A stretch of DNA of 64,000 bases from Solen grandis (taxonomy: Eukaryota > Mollusca > Bivalvia > Adapedonta > Solenidae), in contig CM037782.1 of assembly GCA_021229015.1 (NCBI GenBank), positions 58,401,518 to 58,465,517 of the forward strand. The letters are read 5' to 3'. The notes below the pieces were generated by a model. It saw only the letters and a list, made by a program, of their open reading frames with translations, searched no databases and was not told where the DNA came from. Positions 33,424 through 45,600 of this stretch are shown here, piece after piece (the first letter of the stretch is position 1; every line of letters begins with the position of its first letter). The position numbers and the translations under genes are program-made.

Positions 33424-36400
33424 TCAAAAACCATAAGGTACAGTGTCAAAATTGTCTAATCGTCTAAGTTTTGTGAACACCATTTGGTAATTTTTCTTTT
33501 CTTCTCTATTATATAAAGTTCTTTTTCTTTTGTCTCGACATATTTTACTGGGATTGGTCACAGTAATTTGGGATGTACTTTTGGGATCTGTCACGTTCTG
33601 TTTTATGCTGTCAAAATTAATAAGTTTACTATTAGTATAGTTCAGTGTGAATCCTCTCACTTTACATGTTTCTTTGTTCTTGTTAGCTTTGTACGCATAA
33701 TTCTTTGGCCCTCCAGACACAAACTCTACAATGTACTCTCCTCCACCCAACTCGTCCGTCAATTCACCCAAGTAGTCTCCAAGAGGAGGATCGTATTCAC
33801 CGGGTCTACTGACATAAATAACACTGTCAGTGTCATAATAAAGTACGCGTCTGTCGAGTGGTTCGAGCACACTGTACAGAGTGAGTCTGGCCCAACATGT
33901 CGTAAAGGTGACCAGATAGATATTGGTCTTATTGTCTTCGGGTTGACAGTCCTGTTTGTATATCCATTCAATCTGTATAGTTTCATTAGATAATATGTGA
34001 AAGTCGAGAGGTTCTTTCATTGGATCCGAAAATAATTGGAAAAACAAATTGTGAAAGAACTCAGTCTGACGCATATTGAGTCTCTGACCAAATTTTCCCC
34101 AGAAACTATTGAGGCATAACTTGGCCAGAGCTCTTAACCCTGGATTTTTCTCAATCTTTTCCCGATCCAATGAAACACCCTCTTTCTCAAAGTATTGTTG
34201 AATATATGTCATAGCATCATTTTCAAATCATTTAAAAATGTGTCAACATATTTGGCGAATAGCCCCCCTTCTCTGGTTTTCGGGTCATATTGAGTCGATT
34301 CCTTCCAGTGGTATATTTCGTATATTTTCCTAATTGTGTAACCTAATCTAACCGCCGTCTGAATCTCCGGTGTACACCAAGTACCAGTCAACACCCTTTC
34401 ATCATCGGAACAAGTACATGAGTCACGATTCTCGGTATCCGCACGAGGTGGTAAGATCTTGACTTTGGCAATACCGAAATAATCATTCATGTCCCCGAAA
34501 TCTTTGGTAATTATTACAGGGTGACCAACGGGATACCGACAATACTTGTTGACCCAAGGACACAAGCTCGTGAAATCCACGTACTTGATTTCTTCGTGTT
34601 CTTTAATTTGATAGTAAAGTTGACTGGCATTGGTGCGACCACCGAAGAAACTTTCTCTTGGGTCTAGTCTGTCTGTCATGTCCAACTGTTGAATGAATGA
34701 TTTAAGTTCATTGTTTTGATTCTTTTCCCCATACTTCATTCCTAAACTTTCAATATGAGCCTTCTTTTTCATAGTTAACGCATACAATTCGTTCAATGAT
34801 TGGTGTGTGAGTGGATGGCATGTCTCTTCACGATCCTCTGAGAAACGAACAGGGCAACCATGAAACACACAGCCGTGATATTCATAAGCCGTATTTGTTT
34901 CTTCACAGTACCCGTCTAATTTATATCGGGTACCAGGGATCTTTTTCTCGCCATAATTCAACGCATGCTGAATGCGAACATTGTCAAGACGCGCCCTCCA
35001 CGCTAACCATTCAATGGACACTTTACTAAATTGATCCTTGTAGCCACTAGGAGGAATCTTCGCAATAGGTGACCGTGCAAAATCTTTTTTCGTAATGGTC
35101 AACTTCTCCTCTTCCACCCATTCACCCATTCTCAACACATACAGTTTATTATCCACACGTTTGGCAGGGCTCCATTCAGTTTCGTCACTGTCCAATTGAA
35201 CTTTCCATTCTTCATCAAAAAATTTAGTTCTGAAAATGTTCATACATACAGACGCTATGATGACGGAATTGAAAGGATCCACGGCGCCCACCCATTTCTT
35301 TTCTAATTTCCCTTTATTCATCTCCCCCACTTCTTCATCTGTCGCACGCATCAACAAGTCTCTAAATTTCAAGCATGCTTCTTGCAAAATCGACACATCA
35401 CTTCGACAGTATTCTAAAATTTCTTTTCTAAAATCAAAGGTCTCGTTCACTCTTTCACTCAACCACACGCGCAGCTCATTTCTTTCTGTCTCACTCATAA
35501 ACATATCTCCATAACATTTCGATTCAGGGTAAGGTCCTACATAAGTTTATTTTCGTTCGTATTAAAAAATATGGGAACCATCCTTTCTTCAATTCTTTCA
35601 ATCCAAACGCTTTGGGTAATTGTGACAATTTCATGGGTAAAAAGATGAGACTGTCAATCACCTTGATATGTACATCTCGCTCCACTGTCATATACATAAT
35701 TTTTGACCCACAGTAAATAATTTTATCGGGTCGTAGAGAATGATCAATGAGGTATTCCAAACGAAAATAACCATCGTAGCCCTTCATGTTATGCGCAATA
35801 ATTTTAAAATATGTGTGTTGATCAGAGAACAACCACTTTCCAAATTTCTCAGCGGTTTCCGGTCCTTCAAATGTGACTTCCCGAAACCCACATGTATCGG
35901 GACAATGTCCCTCATTTTGGTTTTCATAGAGGTCGGTTTTGTCACATTTGTCGCACCGGGTACCGCATGTTTTACATTTGGAATCGGGTGTCAATTCCTT
36001 ATCTATATATTTTGGGCAAACAGTATGCGCCACGACAAAATTTGGACGGTGTGTGGCTTTTCCGCACCATGACAATTTACAATTCTGACATTTGGAGCAA
36101 GAGGTACATACCTTGTGTGATTCACAATCTTTACAAAAGTGATTCTTCAGGGGCTTGTATCCATCTTGACAGGTATTGATTTCATCTTGACTACACTCAA
36201 AGTCAAAAAATATAAATTTTGGAATAAAATTTTCTTTCGCAGGGGTGGCTCTCAAATAACATAAATGATCGTCCATGACATATTTTTCACACGATGTACA
36301 CAAATACTCTCCACATTGGTGATCCTCTGTTTTTCTTTTATCTTTTCTTATTACCTTAAAACATGTAGGGTATTTCCACCATTTCTGACATTCGGAAGGG

Positions 36401-37898
36401 CCACTACGTTGACCCTTCTTTTTCCCATTTTTGTAGACCGGGACTGTTTTATGTTGATCAAAGCATTCCTTGGATCTACACTCCATGTTACAGTCTTTAC
36501 AGGTGATGGTCGAGTCTGTTTCAACAAAGGGAGACGTCTTACAGACTCGACAAGTTGTTTCACACACGTGTTTTTCCATGCTACTGTAATGTTTGAGGCA
36601 TTTCTCGCAAAAATATCCTTCACCGAAGAATCCCGTGATACTGGTGATGGCGTGAAAATGGTCATCGCCTACATGGTACATGTAGATACACGGACGTTCA
36701 TCGCTACTGGGTCTAGTGATAAATTTATTACCCAATCTAGCGCTGACGACCATCACACGCACCCTCAGGAGTTCTTCAAAGGCCTCCACGTCATTTAAAC
36801 TCGCAGGTCGGTCTTAGGGTACACCCGCTAATTGACACAGGGTCGCCGCCAACTGTCCTTGCTCTTTACGATTTTTCATGACCAGTTTGTTGTAATAGGT
36901 CAGAGGGACTTTTTGGTGTCCAATGGACAGTTTCATGTTACTTTTTCCCTCTCTCGTCTTGGTCACCTCCTTCCATTCTTCTGGCGTACACCTTTTCAAT
37001 TTGGCCCAACACCGATCGTCCTCGCCATACACATTTGATCATTATTCTCGATGGTGACAACAGATTTTTTCAATTGGAGCGAATTTTTCTCTCCTTTAAT
37101 GCTCGTAATTCGACGTCTAGCTCCACCTTTGGGTAAGTCAATGGTACCGATGGAAATGTTGAAACTATCATTGATGGAAAGCTGTTGGTTACTATTTAAT
37201 ACTTTTTCGATGGTCTCCATCACTTTCTCTTCGTTTAATTGGTCCCAGGGTTGAAGGGGAACAATAATGGGGTCATGTAAACCTTCGTGATGGATGACCA
37301 CTCCTCCCAAATCGTTCCCTGCCAAATTATCCCAGGCCTCCTCGAGCACTTCTTGAAACATGTGATGAAGACCACCTTTTATATCCATTAACTGTTGACC
37401 GTGGTACCTTTCATATATTTTAATTTCGTATGTTCTGTCCACGGCCGCTGTTTTCTTGAAAGTCCTCTCTGATTTTTTCCTCATGGTATGTTTTAATTCA
37501 TGTGATGGATCTGGCTGGGGCTCCTCTCCACTTCCGGTTTGTAGGGGAGACTGGGGGTTCCAATCTCCACCCTCCTCACACGCATGTGTCAGGTCATTCA
37601 TTTCTTCATCAAATAAATGGGCATTGACACACTTTTCTATCTTCTCCTGTTCTTTGATAAACTCTAATGCTGTGGTTATATTTTCTTCATAACTGTTATT
37701 TTCCATAGGTCCTCCTAAGTTTTCAAGTATATTATCGAATGGTTCAATGATGAAATCATCATCATATTGTCGATTCATCAATTGAAACAAACGAAATCTA
37801 ACAGAAGGAGATTCTTGAATATCCCACGTGACAGCAAATTCTAACAGTTCGTCAATATCGGTGATAGAATTCACCATCAGTTCTAAGGTATTTTCCAT
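33424..37898 (-). pseudogene. Protein-primed DNA polymerase B of a Polinton/adintovirus-like element, four breaks
   Basis: Five consecutive minus-strand open segments (37898-36996, 37032-36814, 36789-35524, 35504-34209, 34212-33424) cover a full-length polymerase of nearly 1,500 residues. Order seen: N-terminal domain (YEIKIYERYHGQQLMDIKGG), Cys-rich zinc-like section, exonuclease motifs FFDFECSQDE, HNMKGYDGYF and YCRSDVSIL, then polymerase motifs DFTSLCPW (A), KLCLNSFWGKFGQR (B) and YYDTDSVIY (C), ending VPYGF. Breaks: a frame change within 36996-37032, an in-frame TAA at 36814-36816, a frame change within 35505-35575, and a frame change with apparent loss of residues near 34210. Motif A has Cys where the family usually has Tyr. 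It would replicate the element by protein priming if intact. Confidence 0.95.
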
Positions 37899-37950
37899 GT
37901 TATCGGTTTGAGTTCTGTAGTCAGAATGACGACTGTAAACTGTGCACGAC

Positions 37951-38020
37951 CTTTATACTTTCTTCTGAGCCTCAATTTCAAAACGAGGCTGATTATTTTT
38001 AGATATATCCTCTGATTGGC
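37951..38020 (-). promoter_or_regulatory. Candidate polymerase promoter: TATA and CCAAT boxes
   Basis: On the minus strand GCCAATCAGA (CCAAT box, 38011-38020) precedes AAGTATAAAGG (TATA box, about 37951-37960) by ~50 bp. The TATA box is about 55 bp before the ATG at 37898. Spacing and order fit a pol II promoter for the polymerase gene. Confidence 0.5.
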
Positions 38021-38029
38021 TGTTTCCAT

Positions 38030-38330
38030 TTAGACATAACGTCATAGTTATTTCAAGAAATGGAACACTTGTTTCATTGGAAGTCTATGGTGGCATGTTT
38101 ATGATCATACACGATTCTGTATTTAATGACTTTCACAGCAGAGTTCCCATGATCACAGAGTACATGTTCAGACATGATTCTTCATATCCATGCATTTAAT
38201 GACTTTCACAGCTAGATGCCACCTCATGTTCATACCGAAGATCCGGTGTTGGGGAAAAGTGAATAACTTTCACAGCAGGGTTCCCATGATCACAGTGTAC
38301 GTTCTCACGCCTTGGACTAAAAAGAGACCG
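38030..38330 (+). repeat. Imperfect repeats of AATGACTTTCACAGC
   Basis: TTTAATGACTTTCACAGCAGAGTTCCCATGATCACAG, TTTAATGACTTTCACAGCTAGATGCC and GAATAACTTTCACAGCAGGGTTCCCATGATCACAG recur at about 70-120 bp spacing. They lie upstream of the polymerase and may belong to the end of the element. No terminal inverted repeat was identified. Confidence 0.5.
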
Positions 38331-39639
38331 GAAACACTTTGACCATAAAAGGAAAACACATTAGAGTAGTTGCCGGAAATGTATTCATTCTCTTGGAAGA
38401 TAGGAAACTGTTCACATCGTAAGTGTTTCTCTTTGAAAATAATGTATCATTTTATTTTGACTTATGTATTTATTGAGTTTTTTTATTTTCTATATTACAT
38501 ATTTATACATTTATTCTTGATTATTTTAATGTATTTTTTTCCTTTTTTTTAAAGTAGTGATTTTACCCATTGTATTTTCTATTTATTGCTGCCATTTTTC
38601 TCTCATACGATGTTTGAATTGTCCATTGTACACCATGAGTCTCCGCCTAGGGCTAAGGACCTGACCCTCAATGCCCGTGATCAAGCCCTAGGTTGAATAT
38701 ACAAGTCAGCTCTGTACATTATTGAGACAAACATGAGGTCATTCTACCGATAAGGTCATTCTAACTATAGATCATGATGTCATTCTAAATATAGCTCATG
38801 ATGTCATACTATAATCCAAAATGGCCGCCACGCATGCGCAATATACACTTAAGAAATAAAATGGCCGCCTTCAACATGGCCACTACACGTCATACCCTAC
38901 AATGCTTATATGCAAATGAGTTACTATAAATAGTAACAAAGATGGCCGCCCACCTAGAAATGAGGTCAAGTTTGTTTGGGTGCAAAGTGTCACCTGTACA
39001 ACTGCTGTAAAAAAATCGGTTATGAAAGATTGCTAGCACATGAAGAATATCAGAACACCATAAAAAATAACATAAAAATAATTCCTATTTTTCTTAATCG
39101 TTTTGACTAGTATATTGCTATTAAGTCATTTGACTGTATTTCTAAAATCAAAACTTCTCATTCAATTTGACGTTCGAGAAAAGAATGTATTCATTCAGGG
39201 TAAAAGAAACTAATAGACTTTCCTTTGTAATGCCTCGTGTTAACAAGTATATAAAAATCATTGTACCTTGATTAAATAATGAAAATGTCTGAACTGCCTA
39301 TTAACCTAAGATTGAATTACATGTATTATACCCTTCCACAGAATTTATCTTATAAATCCGCATCATTTTCTAAAAGAAAAGAGGAAATATGCTCTTAAAA
39401 AGTAGAACTATCAGCGTAAATGGGTATGTCCTCAGCGACTAGTGAAAGAAATTTGGGTAGACGTCCATCATTATGACAACAGTTACTATTATCCTTCAGG
39501 ACAATGCAATGCATGTGTATATTATATATAAAGGATACACTCAGGGAGAGAATGATCCCTATGATTAACAACTTGGAAATAAAAGCAAACTGAAAAGCGA
39601 ATACATTATTAAATATATTTAATGGTAACATTTTTAAGT
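38330..39639. other. Non-coding flank between the Polinton-like region and ALP-A
   Basis: A ~150-bp section near 38815-38950 repeats ATGGCCGCC words. From 39003 to about 39640 the sequence is duplicated at 50171-50678 (start CTGTAAAAAAATCGGTT, AGCACATGAAGAATATCAGAACACC), which marks the 3' flank of the ALP duplication unit. Confidence 0.7.
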
Positions 39640-42600
39640 TTATTTTTTACTATGGACAAAGGCAGCAGCACAGTCCGCGGAGTTGCTATAGTCTCCAACA
39701 CAGGAGGCAAAGGCCATCACGTGGGCTATCTCGTTTTGTTCGTGAACTCCCGTTAACAGATGGGACATGGGGCCCTTTGCGAAGATTCCGACGTCATCCC
39801 CACCGTGCGTCTCGGAAGACTTGGGTACAGCGCTCTGTTGGACGTAGTGTTTGTCCGCTAGAGAGAAAAACGAGACTTTTAAGTATTTGGTTGTTGAGTT
39901 AACAGATGGTGATGTTTGGTTGGTAATCTTTAGTAGGAAATGCATTAAGGTTCTGGAGCTAATGCATTACCTTTAATTAAAGAGCATCTTTAAATAAGCT
40001 GAAATTACAATTTCTTTGCTGATGATGGTGTGGGTTCGAATCTGTTGTGTCATTTTGTTCTTCCATTTCTTCTCTCTCGCTATTATTTCTGTATCACCCA
40101 GAGCTTATTTAGAAAGAAAAAAAGGTGTTGAGTGTCCATTAGACAAATATGTCTTCTTCTCAGGCCTGTTTCTGTATATTGCTAAAAAGATTTAGTATGT
40201 TAATTCACATGTATCTTCTTATCATTTCTGTTTCTCTATAGTAATATATAGGATATGCTTTCTATCAAGTTCTATTGAAAAATAAAATGCAAAATTACTT
40301 GTGTCTACATTAGTGATATCCGGTCGGTGTCCATTGACAATCTTGTAGCCGGGACCGTCGGCGTATAGCAAGGTAGTGTAGGGGTGTCCGTCGTCGGCAG
40401 TGGAGGAATGGGCGCTGTTTCCATGGCCGTAAGCAACCTTACCTGTTTACCAAGTTGTATGTATGTATTTTTTATCCTCACGCCAATGGAATTTGACAAT
40501 AAATATGTAAAATGTACGAGTAGATCTTAGCCATAGAGATATCTTTAATAGTATAGGCATGATTATAATGTATATAATGCATAACTTCTGCCTTTGTACT
40601 AAGTTGGGTGTTGTCAATGACTATAACAAAATGGAAAATTCATTTATTAGTATTTCTGATATTATTCGTTTACCTGTGATCAAATTCATGATGTTAAGAA
40701 AAAAACTACCTAAGGTTAATGTTCGGGTATTCTTATGTGTATTGATTTTTTTTTTAAGTGGAATGTTTACGGTAATAGCATTTGTTATAATTTTGGGGAA
40801 GTGTATTGCCAAGTGGTACAAAATTAACAAAAATAAATATATTTATAACTTTGCTTTTGTCTGTTTTACCCATTCCAACAGTTCAAACTATTTTAATTAC
40901 TCAGTAGAAGCTTACTGACCACAAAGTCAAATAGTTACAAGACATTGTGGAACAGAAATTCTTAGATATCTTCATGCATTTCCTAAATGTATTTTAGCTT
41001 ACCAAGGATGTCATTTCCTCTGCCAGGGTATCCAGCAATAGACATGACGTGGGCGTGGTCGGCTGTGACGACTATCAGAGTATCGTTGTCATTGGTCAAA
41101 TCGTCTCCCTTAGCTACGGCATCGTCAAATGCAAGGGTGTCGTAGAGGGCTAGTTTAGCTCTACTGGCGTGATGACCATGGTCGATATTACCGCCTTTAA
41201 ATAAGACATAAATACATAAATCAATATCACAATGTAGACATCTCAGAACATCTCTTGGTGCATGATTTGCTGTTAATAATCAGTATGTTATTAAGAAAAA
41301 TATGCTGATCACAGGGAATCGGTCTATTCATAAAATTATGTATAGATAACCCTATTATGTTATCGATATATATGGACAGTATGGACTATAAGCTGATTCC
41401 CTGTGATGCTGAATCGGAAAATCGTTGGCGATGTACTGTTCAAAAGTACCCAAAATGAATGAAATACTGTATTCAAGCAAACACATGTTAATGTTTGCAG
41501 GCTTATTATAATATTTACAGAATGATCGGCGGAGTGTCTGAATAATTCTAACAATCAAAGTCTGCAACTTCCGGTACATACCTTCGACAAGAAGGAAAAA
41601 TCCTTTCGGGTTCTTGCTGAGAATCTGTATGGCCTTTTCTGTCATTTCTGCCACGGATGGTTCGCCGGCTCTCTCGTGATTTGGATCATGTCTCTCGAAT
41701 TCGTAGTTCATGTGGGAGTATTCAAACAAAGCTAAGGACAAAGAGTATTTAACGATGAGAATAAACACTGCAAGATTATTATTATTATTATTGATTATTA
41801 GAATAATATGAAATACTTTGAAGAAATCCCACTGAAGGGAAATTAAATCTGACCCTTATCTGAAGGTGTCTGTTTAAGAGGTTAAGTCATCTATAAATCA
41901 AATGCAGGGAATCCAGTAACTGGCCTTTGTTCACAGGCTAGTTGCTTAATATTCAAAAGTTATCGCTAATACAAGTAAGAAAGTTTTATAAAATGTAATT
42001 ATAAGCATCTGCTATTTGTGTACATGCTTATTTGTAAATCATCATTTAAATGATTTGATATACAAAAGGTTCTTTAATGAAACGGAGAAATGAAAAACGT
42101 ATGTGATTTTTCTAATTATTATTTTCTTCAATATTTTTTTTCTTTTCTTTTGATTTGCTTACTTTTTAATAAGCGTCCTGACTGTATACCTTATATCTTG
42201 AATCTTATCTTTAAATGACTAGTTTTGACACCATTTTCCACCTGAAAAATTAGCAATGTGCTGCCAAGGCATATATTTTAAACAGCGCAACCTACATGTA
42301 AAGGGATCATTACAAAAAATTTGCTCTATTGAAATCTGTCAAATGAGAGAACATGTAAATCTGTAGGATGGACATTAACTATGTTTTTGCTCTGTCTCTT
42401 TCTGTTTAGACAGCAAACTGGTGTACATTATTTATGTTCTTAAAGTGTTTCTTACCCATAATAGAGTCTGTGGTGGCCGGGTTCACGGTCTTGAAGTCAG
42501 TTTCATTCCAAACATATCTGTAGTTTCGGCCCAATCCGTGTTGACCGTCCATCCATTCCTGTAAATGAAATTTGCACCCAACGTATTGTCATCAATACGA

Positions 42601-45600
42601 AATTCTAGACAATATTTGCATCTTTCTTAAGCAAACTATACGGTATATAACAGGAGAAAGTGGAAAGGACAGTGAATAATTGCATTGTACATCTCAGTTT
42701 GATGCTAAAGTTTTGTTATTCGAGTTAGTTAACAAGGTACCTGAACCAGATCCCTGCCGTCCCTCCTCCCGTAGTGAGCGTTAGAGCCATGTTCTGGGTC
42801 CGGCTGGTTGTACCGACGGAAAAATCGACGACCACCGCCCATTATGACCTGTTAGCACAAAAATGATATATCCAATATTACTTACAGTTTGCCCTACTTA
42901 ATCGTCCAATGAAAAGCTTGTATTGCGTTCAAAAATTGAACAATATATCGCATAAAATGAACCGTAAAGTCTTGATATTGTGTATATGGTGTGTATGCTA
43001 CGTTTTTTAATGTCTGTAACTTGTACAGTGTTAATATATTTTGTTTTTACTTGTACAACTTGTTTTTTTTTTTTCCCTTTGCCATTCAAGTGGCTTGTAT
43101 AATAGTCTCCCTCCCAGCCACGGTCGGCAACATTGGCATACAGACTGGCTGGGGTGGCGTGGGTCACACGTGTTGTTGTCACAAAACCGACGGACTTGCC
43201 TGTATAGCGTAATAAAGATATTGATGTAAATAAATGAGAATTTAATTCCTACAACCTTTCACGCTGTTTTCACACTTCAAGGAATGTGTATCAATACTTA
43301 AACACATACTAATTTTGTCTTAAACATTAATAAATGAGTCGTTCTCGTATCATTTTATGTTTTCCTTGCAAAATAACATGTATTTACAATATGTATAGAA
43401 AAAGTTCACTGACAATGATATTCAGGCTATGCTGAATTCTCCTTAGAATATATATATATATTAAATAATTGTTGCAGAAGAAAAAAAAAAAAAGAACATA
43501 TTCAAATAATTAATGCTTCTATTAAAATCGACATATGTTTACCGACATTTGCAATTTGTGTCATAACAGGGCCTTTCATGGTAAATATTGTATCAAAGAA
43601 GAAATGTATTTGACAAATGAATAGTAAACATGTTTTATTTCAGTATATTTCAATCATAGGCTTAAATCAGGAAATTTGAAGGCTTCACAATAGAGCCAAT
43701 CAACTTAGTTGTATTAATAATGTATGATTGAGTCCCCGAATAGTGATCAATTAATTGTAAATGTGTCCACTGTTAGCCCAAGAAGCAATCTCATGCTCCG
43801 AGAATGTTAGGCATCACTTCTTTAAAATTGTATACATGTGATAATAATTTACAATGGAACAGCAAACTATTGAAATACCAGCGGCCATAGACCAGTCCAA
43901 GATTGAAGTCAGTTCCGCCCCGGTTTGACTTGCGCAGTCACCATGAGTAACTCTAGCGTCAACGCCGAGAGTTCCAATGTTTGTTTTCACGCCGCAATGA
44001 TAGGCCGTGGCAGATGACGCAGAATCTGTAACCTGTGAGTCCTGGCAGTAGGTCTGCGTGAAGAAAGTGTACAAAAACTTTAATAAGTAAGAATAATAAG
44101 ACTAAAATTATTTATCTACACTTCTTTGAAATACTTTATGTTTATTTGCAATAGAGGTAATTTGATAGGTTCGTTAATGACGCTTAATGTATGAAGTAAA
44201 GGTATTTAAAATACCTCGCTATTTTGGGGGAATTTGTTACATACGTATATATAATTATGATACCGATTTTTTCTTAATTCAAAGTCCTGCGTATTCCTTA
44301 ATTTCGTGGGGAAATCATCCTGGTTTACTTCGTGACTTGTTTTATTCACGATTATTTACACTCCCGATATCTTTTCATGCAGTAGACCTCACGATTTTAA
44401 AGCACGAACCAGCTAATAAATTTATTTATGTAAACACACACACACACTTCATATACATGTATTACAGTATGCTTCTGGAAAGGGTACCTTTGATAATCCT
44501 GTGACCGGGAACTTGTCGAAGCTGAGCTCTGCCTCCTCTCCTGTGTTACCTTGGAGCTGGCCCTTAAGAATCCGGCCCGCCGTCACAGTGGGGATGCTCA
44601 TCCCATCGCCCAGGAAAATAATCACGTTCTTAGCAACACCGACGTTCTGGTGCATATTGGCGATTCTCAGGATGTTGGCCTTGGCATTTTGTCGCCAGAA
44701 ATCTGGGGCTGTCAGGAGAAAGCGAGATTTATTGTTGATTGTCTGCGACGATATTTTAGTCATATGTGCTGCTGCAGTATTTTTAAGCAGCCTTTCTCTT
44801 TATCACATTTCTGTCATTTTACGTATATAGTTAGTAACCGGTATTTCTTTTATTATGCTCTGGCGTTGTGCTAAGATATTATAAAATTTTATTTTAATAT
44901 GTAAATATTCATCTTTTGCAATTCCATATGGAATGGCATTGCACTATTTTAAACTCTGTTTTGCATTGTATTTGTTTTCATGTTTGTGCAATGATGGGCG
45001 ATTCCAAGATAATTACGGCATGATGAGGACCATTTGTCATAATTGATAATTCAGTTTTTTCATCCATCATATATATCAGTAATTAGAATAACACTTCCAC
45101 GAGACAAAACAATGACAATGGAGACATTTAAATGGTGGACAATCGTATATGTATACATGTATATATATATTTTTTTCAAATCCGGACATTCTAAACCGTT
45201 GGCAACTGCTGTTCATGACCTTTCGCAGTGATCGTATACTATAATGTATTTTGTATTATACTATGTATAATACATAATATAGTTATTCAAGCTTAAAATT
45301 TACCAATGAAGACTATTTTTAAAGCCTAGTATGGCTTAATTGTTAAATGTAATTGTTACGGTGTAATTATAAAAAGTAAATGATAAAGCTTGGACTGTCA
45401 AATGAATTGATAGTCATGTAAAAGAGGAAAATTAATCCATTTTAGTTTTCCGGAACGAAACTGTAATGTCTCCACTCACTGATAATTGCTTTGAAACTGA
45501 GTGTTGTGGATTCGAATCCCAGTAGCAACTTTTTCTTTATTTCCGTGTTTCTCTCTCACCGTTACTTCTGTACCTCCAAGAACGTAATGAGTGTCATTCT

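Noticed and set aside
33568..36798. Plus-strand open frames of 92-177 codons
   Set aside because: All lie antisense to the well-supported polymerase B segments and contain no motifs.
40559..40918. 119-codon frame with a hydrophobic stretch in ALP-A intron 8
   Set aside because: The homologous ALP-B sequence (about 51660-52010) has several indels that break the frame, and no family is recognisable.
44501..44874. Plus-strand open frames over ALP-A exon 2, mirrored at 62791-63147 in ALP-C
   Set aside because: They are antisense shadows of the conserved exon; conservation comes from the ALP coding strand.
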